Below are positions 25,056-32,366 of a stretch of 50,411 nt of DNA, in pieces. Each line of letters starts with the position of its first letter. Position 1 is the first letter of the stretch. This stretch comes from JAQBRD01 sp041158765 (GTDB lineage: Bacteria; Patescibacteriota; Minisyncoccia; Phycocordibacterales; PALSA-1337). The stretch is from positions 1-50,411 of the forward strand of contig JBEBAU010000002.1 in NCBI GenBank assembly GCA_041158765.1. Direction: 5' to 3'. The translations under genes were made by a program, and so were the position numbers. The notes beneath the pieces are model-generated. The model was not told the origin of the DNA and made no database searches. It was given only the letters and a program-made list of their open reading frames with translations.

Positions 25056-25829
25056 ATGGCAAATGAAGAAAAAATTAAAAAACTGATGGATTCTGGGACA
25101 GAAATTGCAGGATCTGTAGTGGGTGGTTTAGCTGGGTTATTTATTGCAGGTCCTTTAGGTGTTGTAATTGGTGGTGTGAGTGGTCCTGTAGTCACGGCTT
25201 CTCTTAAAAAGGTTGCCAGTGAAATTTCGTCAAGGGTTTTAGCTCATCGTGAAGAGGTGCGTATAGGCGCAACACTAACGTTCATTGTTAACAAGATTCA
25301 AAGTAAATTAGATGCAGGTAAAACTCCTCGACAGGATAAATTTTTTGAGTCCGAAATAAACAATAGATCCACCGCTGATGAAATTCTAGAAGCTGGGATG
25401 TTGGCCGCACAAAGAGAATACGAAGAGAAGAAGATTAAATACTACGCTAATTTAATTGCTAATATTGCTTTCGATGCCGCTTTTAGCAAAACACAGGCGA
25501 ATCTTTTAATAAAAACTGCTCAAGATTTATCATGGCAACAAATATGCCTTATTTCACTTGCTGTAAGGAAAGCCAATTTTCCATTAAGAAATGAAGCTTA
25601 TAGGACTCAAACTATGTTCCCGCAGGAGTTGATTTTTCTTCTTCAAGAAATATTTGATCTATATAATAAAAACTTAATTTTATTTGGCCAGGAAGCTTTA
25701 TTAGGAGTTACGGATATCACACCTTCAAAAATTGACACACAGGGTGTAGGGGCCCACCTCTATAATATGATGAACCTTTCGGAAATTCCGCAAAACGAAA
25801 TTGAAAGCATCGCTAAAGTATTAGCTTAG
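25056..25829 (+). CDS. Unknown protein with an N-terminal glycine-zipper hydrophobic hairpin
   Basis: 257 residues. After a short charged head (MANEEKIKKLMDSG) comes a Gly-rich hydrophobic stretch (SVVGGLAGLFIAGPLGVVIGG) of glycine-zipper type that could insert in or oligomerise at a membrane. The rest is predicted mostly helical: a basic helix (SSRVLAHREEVRIGATLTFI), a charged region around NNRSTADEILEAGMLAAQRE, then EYEEKKIKYYANLIANIAFD. I recognise no family. Glycine-zipper plus helical domains occur in some membrane-acting effector proteins, but this is only a resemblance. It sits in a roughly 1-kb segment bounded by copies of the tRNA-Trp 3' end and by the paired motif TTGYCAAATCTRGCAAGTT (24906-24924 and 25852-25870), and is more AT-rich than flanking core genes. 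Confidence 0.7.
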   Translation: MANEEKIKKLMDSGTEIAGSVVGGLAGLFIAGPLGVVIGGVSGPVVTASLKKVASEISSRVLAHREEVRIGATLTFIVNKIQSKLDAGKTPRQDKFFESEINNRSTADEILEAGMLAAQREYEEKKIKYYANLIANIAFDAAFSKTQANLLIKTAQDLSWQQICLISLAVRKANFPLRNEAYRTQTMFPQELIFLLQEIFDLYNKNLILFGQEALLGVTDITPSKIDTQGVGAHLYNMMNLSEIPQNEIESIAKVLA

Positions 25830-26205
25830 TTTTTACCTAAATTGTAGAAGTTGTCAAATCTGGCAAGTTATACCGTCTCCCCTCAATTCTTCCAATCGTC
25901 CACACTGTTATCATAAAATAAGAACCGCCATGCAGTCATGGTGAACGAAATAGAAAAACATTCTTTCATAAAGAAGTCGCGTATCTGCTTTACTGTTTTC
26001 TTGTTTTTACGCTCATTAGTTCTAACTTCGTCTCTCACTCTCCGCAAAAGAATGAGTGGAGTAAACAAATAAGAGTAACAGAAATCTTGACAATATTTCC
26101 CGAAGTTGTAACATAAAAAATAGCAGATCGTCGAGAACATAACGTTAGTCCTTGGCGATGACTGCTCGAACACAACACACAACACACGAAAGGTTGGGTA
26201 GAGAC
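25830..26205. other. Gene-free stretch with degenerate att-like and hairpin repeats
   Basis: Contains the second TTGTCAAATCTGGCAAGTT copy (25852-25870) and the degenerate tRNA-3'-like AATTCTTCCAATCGTCCAC (25885-25903). A 100-codon open frame on the minus strand across this region has an implausible Cys/Phe-rich sequence and no start signals. Nothing else is recognised before the DUF397 gene. Confidence 0.4.
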
Positions 26206-26451
26206 ATGAAAAAAGATACTGGAACTTATAACAAAGCGTTTCCCGTGCGGGATTCGGACTTCGTTAAATCAAGTTATTCGCAGCCGGGTGCAACGATCAC
26301 TTGCGTGCAGATTGCGCGTAAACCTCGCGGCGTCGCTATTCGCGACTCCAAGGATGCAACCAAGACCACGTTGTTCTTCAGCAATGCTGAATGGAAGGCG
26401 TTTCTTGCCGGCGCCAAGGACGGAGAGTTTGATCTCAAAACGCCTCGTTGA
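26206..26451 (+). CDS. DUF397 domain protein (actinobacterial-type)
   Basis: 81 residues from the ATG at 26206, taken because a purine-rich AAAGGTTGGG lies about 8 nt upstream and the domain starts soon after. It matches the DUF397 pattern closely: FVKSSYS, then ITCVQIA, GVAIRDSKDA, TLFFSNAEWKAFLAGAKDGEFD. DUF397 proteins are small and mostly from Actinobacteria, where they lie beside XRE-type regulators in developmental or toxin-antitoxin-like pairs. No XRE gene lies next to it here. The gene is clearly more GC-rich (GCG, CGC and GGC codons) than its surroundings, which fits recent horizontal transfer next to the tRNA-Trp site. Confidence 0.88.
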   Translation: MKKDTGTYNKAFPVRDSDFVKSSYSQPGATITCVQIARKPRGVAIRDSKDATKTTLFFSNAEWKAFLAGAKDGEFDLKTPR

Positions 26452-26466
26452 ATGCATTGAGGTTTA

Positions 26467-26500
26467 GTGAGGTGGGGGATAATATTTCCTCACCTTTTTT
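26467..26500 (+). terminator. Probable terminator of the DUF397 gene
   Basis: GTGAGG (26467-26472) pairs with CCTCAC (26488-26493), followed by CTTTTTT. Confidence 0.55.
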
Positions 26501-26606
26501 ATTTCCATCTCTTTTTTTAAGATTCGGTCCTCGTTGAAGAAAAAAAGTGCTAAAATATTTTTCTGATAGTGCAATGTACTATAATTGTTTGATTGTGAGG
26601 TTATGA

Positions 26607-26612
26607 TACACT
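26607..26612 (+). promoter_or_regulatory. -10 box of the first PEP-mobile-domain gene
   Basis: TACACT ends exactly 6 nt before the ATG at 26619. Confidence 0.55.
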
Positions 26613-26618
26613 TTGTCT

Positions 26619-28091
26619 ATGAATCCGACACAAATTGATGGGAAAGAGTGGTTTCTTACGGTTACGAGGAATATGTCGTTTTGGCATCAGTGCTTATTAA
26701 CTGCTGGTTGGTATCACAATACTCGGGATTTTGGGGTCGAATCAAATCTTGAAGTTCTTTCAATTACCGTAGACGGTACTCACACTCACTGTTTTTTCTA
26801 TAATCCAAATTACAAAAATTATTTGAATGCTTTGGCAGAGGTATTCAAAGATGCTGCGTCTGTAGATCTATTGCGCAAAAAATACATTACGTATGGTAAT
26901 GAACTACTCGAATCTCTCGAAAGTTGTTTGAAGAGTCTAGATGAAAAATCTCTGAGCACTTTTTTCAATACATATCAAAAATATACTGCGGGACTTATGG
27001 TCACGACTGCATATAGCAAATCAGGTACTGACACGCTCACAGCAGCTCTATTAGCAAAAGGTTATACCGAGGCTGAGATTCCAGAAATTATTGCCACGAT
27101 AACATATCCCACACAACACACACCAATGTTCACATCGCAACTTGATCTAGTTGCTTTGGGGATTGATATCCAAAAGAACACTATTCAGGCAGAGGCTATT
27201 GCTGACAGGCTCGCTGCATGGGTTTCTAATTATGGAAACATCCCAGTGAATTATTGTGATGAACCGTGGACAATCGTAGATGCAAAAAAGCAGCTCGATG
27301 CCTTCCTTGCAAAGGATTGTTCTGTCGAGTTAGTTTCAATGAAAAAGAATCATCAAGATAAAATCGCTGAATCAAAAAACCTCCTCGCCAAGATTAACGA
27401 TGCACAAATTACCACACTCGCATATGGTCTTGCAGAAGGAACGTATATCAATGAATATCGAAAGAATATTTTTTCAACTATTTCTCTGAAGTATCGCCCA
27501 CTATTTCAAAAAATCGCAAACATGGCTGGATCAGAAGATTGGCGAGATTGTTTCTATTTGATGCCAACCGAAATGCTCGATATTGTTGGTGGTGCAAAAG
27601 TTTCTCTTGCAGAAATCAAAAAGAGTAGAAAAGTCTGTGGCGTTATGATGAATACTTCGATCGCAGATGCAAAAATAAAACCTATAGAGAAGTCGGTAGT
27701 AGATGGTCTTTATGAATACGTTCAAAAAATTCACGGTGCTAAGAAGCCAGATATTGATCGATCAGCGAAGGAGTTGAAAGGTTTCAGTGCAAGTAAGGGT
27801 ATTGTGAAAGGTGTGGTCAAAATTGTTTTGAGTTCCAAAGAATTCAGCAAGGTGAATATTGGTGACATTCTTGTTACTGCGATGACCTCGGTTGATTTTG
27901 TTCCAGTTATGGAAAGAGCCGCTGCTTTTGTGACTAATGAAGGGGGTATTATGTGCCACGCATCTATTGTTGCTCGTGAAATGGGAAAGCCTTGTATTAT
28001 TGGCACCAAAATCGCCACACAACTTCTCAAGGATGGTGATATGGTCGAAGTGAATGCAGAGAAAGGGATTGTGACGATTTTGAATGGGTAA
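26619..28091 (+). CDS. Stand-alone PEP-utilising-enzyme mobile (phosphohistidine) domain protein, paralogue 1
   Basis: 490 residues. The last ~90 residues are a PEP-utilising enzyme mobile domain: GFSASKGIVKGVVKIV, then GDILVTAMTSVDFVPVM and the phosphohistidine loop GGIMCHASIVAREMGKPCIIG. In PEP synthase, PPDK and rifampicin phosphotransferase this domain carries phosphate on the His between an ATP-grasp and another catalytic domain. Neither partner domain is recognisable here; the N-terminal ~390 residues are largely helical, with aromatic-rich starts (KEWFLTVTRNMSFWHQCLL). The start at 26619 (MNPTQID) is set by the -10 box. The next gene is a shorter paralogue; the DNA of the two 3' ends is nearly identical over about 80 nt, suggesting duplication with gene conversion. 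Confidence 0.85.
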   Translation: MNPTQIDGKEWFLTVTRNMSFWHQCLLTAGWYHNTRDFGVESNLEVLSITVDGTHTHCFFYNPNYKNYLNALAEVFKDAASVDLLRKKYITYGNELLESLESCLKSLDEKSLSTFFNTYQKYTAGLMVTTAYSKSGTDTLTAALLAKGYTEAEIPEIIATITYPTQHTPMFTSQLDLVALGIDIQKNTIQAEAIADRLAAWVSNYGNIPVNYCDEPWTIVDAKKQLDAFLAKDCSVELVSMKKNHQDKIAESKNLLAKINDAQITTLAYGLAEGTYINEYRKNIFSTISLKYRPLFQKIANMAGSEDWRDCFYLMPTEMLDIVGGAKVSLAEIKKSRKVCGVMMNTSIADAKIKPIEKSVVDGLYEYVQKIHGAKKPDIDRSAKELKGFSASKGIVKGVVKIVLSSKEFSKVNIGDILVTAMTSVDFVPVMERAAAFVTNEGGIMCHASIVAREMGKPCIIGTKIATQLLKDGDMVEVNAEKGIVTILNG

Positions 28092-28111
28092 TTCATAATT
28101 ATTTTTATAAA

Positions 28112-29398
28112 ATGAACTCTTCTATTGAAAAAGCTAAAAAGATTGATTGGCAACATTGGGTAGATAGACCATATGGTCCTTTCATGTTGACGCTCAATAT
28201 GTCGATGGCTGATCATGTGTACTATACTCGCAGTGGTTTGTCTGATGCTGGTTTTGGATATGAGACAAGCTTATATCAGTATCCAATTTTTTATTATTCA
28301 AAAGATCTTGAAATACGAAATACTCAGTCTCTTGAAAAGTATTTTGAAAAAAAGACACTATTTGATCTTTCAAAATCTCTAGAGGATTTGCATATAGAAA
28401 ATAAGAAAATTGTTGCTGACATTATTTCAAATACTATTTCAACAAAAGAAAAACTTATTAAAGCACGTGACGTGATACGAACATACTCACCATTTCTCTG
28501 GCTCAATATCTCACTCGAAAAACACTATCAGAAATTAATTGATATAGAGTTTCCAAAATATGTTACTGGAGACATAAAACAGTTTGTCGGAGAAGCTAGT
28601 GTTTCACCAAAAAAGAATGCATATAATCTGATGATTGAAATGCTTGAGAGCAACGCTCCTATTCAAGATGTTCATGCAAAATATGCTTGGATGAAAAGCC
28701 GTGATGGTTTTACTGATTTTTATACTATCGCAGAGCTTGTAGAAATAAAAAATAATCACAAAAAAGAAACTCGTATTGAGCCGTCAATTCCTAAGGAATT
28801 AGAGGGGCTTGTAAGCGAAATTCGCGAATTAACTTTTCTACGTACAAGTAGAACAGATAAGATGTATGAAATGCTTGGTCTCATTCGGCCGGTTTTTGAA
28901 GAGGTGGCGAAGATGGTTGGAGTTTCATTCAAAGAGCTTCAAGATTATGACGTTGATTCGATTCTTTCTGATGAAAAGCCAAGAAAAATTGAAAAGCCAT
29001 ACAGTTGTCTTTTTATCGATGGTACCCAGATTATTCAGAATGAAACCTTTGTGTCTTTCAGACTTGATTCAAATAAAGAAATTAAGGGAGCTTCTGCGTT
29101 TCGGGGTATTGCTCGTGGACCGGTACGAGTGGTTCGTCACCCAGACGATCTCTCAAAGGTAAATGCAGGAGATGTTCTTGTTGCCCAAATGACATTACCT
29201 TCGTTTATTTCTGCAATGCAAAAAGCAATTGCATTCATTACTGATGAAGGTGGTGTAACATGCCATGCAGCTATTATTGCTCGAGAGATGAAAAAGCCAG
29301 CAATTATCGGCACCAAAATCGCTACAAAGGTTTTCAAAGATGGCGATATGGTCGAAGTGAATGCAGAAAAGGGGATTGTGACGATTTTGAATACGTAA
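28112..29398 (+). CDS. Stand-alone PEP-utilising-enzyme mobile (phosphohistidine) domain protein, paralogue 2
   Basis: 428 residues, 20 nt after paralogue 1. The same architecture is present: aromatic N-terminus (DWQHWVDRPYGPFMLTLNMS), a helical middle, and a C-terminal mobile domain with FRGIARGPVRVV, GDVLVAQMTLPSFISAM and the His loop GGVTCHAAIIAREMKKPAIIG. The C-terminal ends of the two proteins are the same (DGDMVEVNAEKGIVTILN). The N-terminal parts have clearly diverged, so the pair may recognise different partners or substrates while sharing the phosphotransfer head. The stop codon abuts the stop of the convergent sigma-factor gene with no base between. Confidence 0.85.
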   Translation: MNSSIEKAKKIDWQHWVDRPYGPFMLTLNMSMADHVYYTRSGLSDAGFGYETSLYQYPIFYYSKDLEIRNTQSLEKYFEKKTLFDLSKSLEDLHIENKKIVADIISNTISTKEKLIKARDVIRTYSPFLWLNISLEKHYQKLIDIEFPKYVTGDIKQFVGEASVSPKKNAYNLMIEMLESNAPIQDVHAKYAWMKSRDGFTDFYTIAELVEIKNNHKKETRIEPSIPKELEGLVSEIRELTFLRTSRTDKMYEMLGLIRPVFEEVAKMVGVSFKELQDYDVDSILSDEKPRKIEKPYSCLFIDGTQIIQNETFVSFRLDSNKEIKGASAFRGIARGPVRVVRHPDDLSKVNAGDVLVAQMTLPSFISAMQKAIAFITDEGGVTCHAAIIAREMKKPAIIGTKIATKVFKDGDMVEVNAEKGIVTILNT

Positions 29399-29920
29399 TT
29401 ACTTTTTGTACAGCGCCCGCAACTTCTGAAGTCCACGGTGAAGTTGTACGCCGAGAGCGTTTTTTGTTTGGCCAGTGGCATGCGCCATTTCTTTCAGAGA
29501 GAAGCCTTGGACATATCTCATGCGAATGATTTTGCGATATGCGATGGGAAGTTGAGCAATAAGAGCAAGTGCACTCTTTCCATCAAGAAAATTTATTAAT
29601 TCATCAGTAGTATCTGTGCTCGGTTCAAAACCCTTTTCAACGAGAGTATCGAGAGAGGTTACTTGGCGCTTTTGTTTTCGATATTCATCAATGATGAGGT
29701 TATTGAGCACATGATAGAGGAAGGCTTTCATGGTGTCGATTTTGCCTCCTTTTGCAAGATAGCCCAATGTTTTTATGAACGTATTTTGTACCAAATCTTC
29801 ACCAGTTTCATGATTATGTATTTTGAAAAAAGCATGCGAATTAAGACCTTTTTGATAGTCGTTATGAGCATTAGTTACTATAAGCGCATGAAGGCGCATT
29901 TTTTGTTTTGCAGTAAGCAT
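29399..29920 (-). CDS. Sigma-70 family RNA polymerase sigma factor, ECF-like
   Basis: 173 residues with only regions 2 and 4. Region 2: GEDLVQNTFIKTLGYLAKGG, AFLYHVLNNLIIDEYRKQKR (core binding and -10 recognition). Region 4: LPIAYRKIIRMRYVQGFSLKEMA, then ALGVQLHRGLQKLRALYKK (helix-turn-helix for the -35). This is the size and layout of an extracytoplasmic-function sigma factor. No anti-sigma gene is adjacent; upstream, in the opposite direction, is the PAS-domain gene. It is convergent with the PEP-mobile-domain pair. Confidence 0.92.
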   Translation of the reverse strand: MLTAKQKMRLHALIVTNAHNDYQKGLNSHAFFKIHNHETGEDLVQNTFIKTLGYLAKGGKIDTMKAFLYHVLNNLIIDEYRKQKRQVTSLDTLVEKGFEPSTDTTDELINFLDGKSALALIAQLPIAYRKIIRMRYVQGFSLKEMAHATGQTKNALGVQLHRGLQKLRALYKK

Positions 29921-30096
29921 GGCGTATTTGGTTGTATGAAACGGAGGGGGTAAAAAGTGGGCGGGGTGAGGGAGGGGCGATAGAGTGACGTCTTCAAGTT
30001 AACAGTAGCACGGTATGTGGATAACTACTAATGAGTTATGAGAAAGCACGTATTTGCCTAGTGTAAGTATTTTTTGGTATGCCCGTCTATATAAGC

Positions 30097-30708
30097 ATGA
30101 AAAGAATTATAAAAAATAAAGTAGGGGAGAAAAAAGTAAAGAAACAGAAAAAGGGGAAAAAGAATAAGATAATTATCGCTGATTTTTTCCAGCGATCATG
30201 GGATGAGAGTTGGACATATATCAAGACCGTTGTTGATGTTGTGCGTGAGCCGGTGCTTATCCTTGATAAACATTTCCGTGTGATGGCTGCGAACGAGTCA
30301 TTTTATGAAATGTTTCAGGTAGAGCAAAAGGATACTGAAAAGAAGCTTGTATATGATCTTGGAAATGGTCAATGGAATATTCCAGCGTTACGTAAATTAC
30401 TTGAAAATATTTTGCCAAAAAATACGTTCTTCAAAGGCTTCGAGGTTGCTCATGAGTTTGCATTTATCGGACATAAGACAATGATTCTGAATGCTCGACG
30501 TATATATAAAGAAGGTCGGTCTTCAGAAACATTTCCACCAATCATCATGCTCGCAATTGAAGATGTAACTGAAATGATGGCTGTTGCAAAACGCCTTGCA
30601 GATCATACGAACCAATTTGAATCAACACTTATTAATCAGCAGCACAAATTAGAAATGAGTCTCGAACGACTTGAAAAAGAAATTGATGAATTGAAAGAAC
30701 GACTGTAA
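30097..30708 (+). CDS. PAS-domain protein with basic N-terminus and C-terminal coiled coil
   Basis: 203 residues from the ATG at 30097 (an ATG at 30079 would add six residues). A very basic head (NKVGEKKVKKQKKGKKNK) precedes one PAS domain (VVDVVREPVLILDKHFRVMA, ANESFYEMFQV, through IIMLAIEDVTEMM) of the kind found in CheR-PAS and kinase sensors, then a coiled coil ending in LERLEKEIDELKERL. No kinase, methyltransferase or cyclase output domain is present. It could sense a small ligand and act through protein or nucleic-acid contact, perhaps with the divergent ECF sigma gene; that link is only positional. Confidence 0.8.
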   Translation: MKRIIKNKVGEKKVKKQKKGKKNKIIIADFFQRSWDESWTYIKTVVDVVREPVLILDKHFRVMAANESFYEMFQVEQKDTEKKLVYDLGNGQWNIPALRKLLENILPKNTFFKGFEVAHEFAFIGHKTMILNARRIYKEGRSSETFPPIIMLAIEDVTEMMAVAKRLADHTNQFESTLINQQHKLEMSLERLEKEIDELKERL

Positions 30709-30776
30709 GTATTGTGTTGTCGGTGCGTCAGTAGATGTATAAAGGTCGCTTAATCATTGCCGCTAATAAAAAAACT

Positions 30777-31166
30777 ATGAAAAAAATAACATCTACACCC
30801 GTTTCTAAGTCTAACCTCGGTTTTGTGGCATTGGCACTTATTGCTACTGTTGTAATTTTTGCTGCGCCATCTGTTTCACACGCTCAAGCGATACTTCCTA
30901 ATATTCTCGTAGGTCAAGATCTTACTGTTGGAAGTTCCAATCAGGGAGTTGTTGTCCTCCAAGGACTTTTGTCAGAAATGGGATACTTCAATATGCCCGC
31001 TGGAGTTTCTTACGGGTACTACGGAGCACTCACTAAGACAGCAGTCGCAAACTATCAAGCATCACTCAATGTATATCCAGCAGTTGGATACTATGGTCCA
31101 GTGACAAAGACTGCGATACATGCAGATTTTGCTAATCACGGATATCTCTCACTTCTCGGTTGGTAA
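30777..31166 (+). CDS. Small secreted peptidoglycan-binding protein
   Basis: 129 residues from the ATG at 30777. Signal peptide (LGFVALALIATVVIFAAPSV, cleavage near SHA-QA), then one PG_binding_1 domain: DLTVGSSNQGVVVLQGLLSE, YFNMPAGVSYGYYGALTKTA, VANYQASLNVYPAVGYYGPV. There is no catalytic domain, so it probably decorates or anchors to the wall. It is related in domain type to the large IPT protein at 524. An upstream in-frame ATG at 30735 gives a poor extension. Confidence 0.85.
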   Translation: MKKITSTPVSKSNLGFVALALIATVVIFAAPSVSHAQAILPNILVGQDLTVGSSNQGVVVLQGLLSEMGYFNMPAGVSYGYYGALTKTAVANYQASLNVYPAVGYYGPVTKTAIHADFANHGYLSLLGW

Positions 31167-31186
31167 TTGAGAGTTTCATAACAAAC

Positions 31187-31218
31187 AAAAAAACAGCATG
31201 GTAGTGTGCTGTTTTTTT
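31187..31218. terminator. Terminator after the PG-binding gene, shared with miaA
   Basis: Stem AAAAAAACAGCA / TGCTGTTTTTTT with an 8-nt loop; A and T runs on the two sides make it bidirectional between convergent genes. Confidence 0.85.
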
Positions 31219-31225
31219 GTGTTAA

Positions 31226-32173
31226 TTATTTTTTGATGAAATTTGAAACAGCCTTTTCGATTTCAGCTGTGTTTTTGAGTGAAAACCAGTTGATCGTCTT
31301 GTCGCGACGGAACCATGTCATTTGGCGTCGTGAATATTGCCAGATTTTGGCGCCCAGAATTTCAACAAATTTGATACGAGAAAGCTTGCTCTGCATAAGC
31401 TCAGCGATATAGCGATACTCAAGGCCTAGTTCGTCCATGCGTTCATATGAGAGCGGTGCTCGTGGTGTCGTTGTTGTATCTGTGTTTGTGCCAGTATGAA
31501 GTCGAATTCCTTCTTCAATCATACCAGCGTCAATACGCGCAATGAGGCGATCAGTGATCTTTTTCCTGAGGACTTCTGTGGGTGTATCAATTGCGATCTT
31601 CAGTATATCCCAATCTGTACGCTCTTTGAGTGTCACCTCGGGGACTTTACCGAGTGCTGTTGCGATTTCGATTGCGCGGATCAATCTGCGGCGATTTTTG
31701 GGATCAATATTGGCTGCACGTTCCGCATCGAGCTGTGCGAGAATTTCAACTAGTTCAGCTGGCTCCTTTTTTTCAAGTGATTTCTGAAGCTGTTCATTAT
31801 GAGGTACATCAGGGAAATCAGTATTGCAGAGAAGTGCGTCAATATAAAATCCTGTTCCACCACAAATAACCGGCAGTTTGGGTTGTTCTGGTGTGCCACG
31901 AGATAGAATGTCTTGCACGGCCTTTTCGGCGGCCATTTTCCAATCGCTCACAGTGTATCGCTCAGTGCTCGGATCAGCTACGTCGAGGAGATGATGGGGC
32001 ACGCCTTTCATTTCAGCTTGTGTGATTTTGCCGGTACCGATATCAAGCCCCGTATATACCTGACGAGAATCAGCCGAAATCACCTCGCCATTGAAACGAA
32101 GTGCAAGTTCAACCGCTAGGCCGCTTTTGCCGGAAGCGGTCGGGCCGAGGATAACAAGGATTTTGGGCTTCAT
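31226..32173 (-). CDS. miaA: tRNA dimethylallyltransferase (i6A37 synthase)
   Basis: 315 residues from the ATG at 32173. Adds an isopentenyl group to A37 of tRNAs reading UNN codons. Seen: P-loop ILGPTASGKSGLAVELA, ISADSRQVYTGLDIGTGK, VPHHLLDVADP, ICGGTGFYIDALL, RRRLIRAIEIA and the C-terminal QYSRRQMTWFRRD substrate-binding helix. A longer in-frame start would run into tRNA-Leu. The tRNA-Leu(CAA) gene ends 15 nt upstream on the same strand without a terminator between, so the two are probably co-transcribed. That tRNA has the A36-A37-A38 motif MiaA requires. Confidence 0.96.
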   Translation of the reverse strand: MKPKILVILGPTASGKSGLAVELALRFNGEVISADSRQVYTGLDIGTGKITQAEMKGVPHHLLDVADPSTERYTVSDWKMAAEKAVQDILSRGTPEQPKLPVICGGTGFYIDALLCNTDFPDVPHNEQLQKSLEKKEPAELVEILAQLDAERAANIDPKNRRRLIRAIEIATALGKVPEVTLKERTDWDILKIAIDTPTEVLRKKITDRLIARIDAGMIEEGIRLHTGTNTDTTTTPRAPLSYERMDELGLEYRYIAELMQSKLSRIKFVEILGAKIWQYSRRQMTWFRRDKTINWFSLKNTAEIEKAVSNFIKK

Positions 32174-32188
32174 ATAAATGTCTGAAAT

Positions 32189-32272
32189 TGGTGCCGAAGG
32201 AGAGACTCGAACTCTCATGGGTTACCCCGATCGATTTTGAGTCGATTGCGTCTGCCATTCCGCCACTTCGGC
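32189..32272 (-). tRNA. tRNA-Leu (anticodon CAA), CCA encoded
   Basis: Minus strand, class II: acceptor GCCGAAG / CTTCGGC, anticodon loop CTCAAAA, long variable arm, T arm with TTCGAGT, discriminator A followed by genomic CCA (32189-32191). Confidence 0.95.
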
Positions 32273-32366
32273 AATATACCTAACAGAGTAGAGTCTATCG
32301 AGAAAATGCTTGAAAATCAAATGACTATGCTATAATTTCTCTATACTTTTTTATCATATTTCCATT

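Noticed and set aside
25883..26185. 100-codon open frame on the minus strand
   Set aside because: Cys/Phe/Tyr-rich improbable protein, no start signal or family match, and it overlaps decayed att-like repeats.
24669..26510. Prophage or insertion sequence at tRNA-Trp
   Set aside because: No integrase, transposase or phage structural gene is visible; only att-like repeats support mobility.
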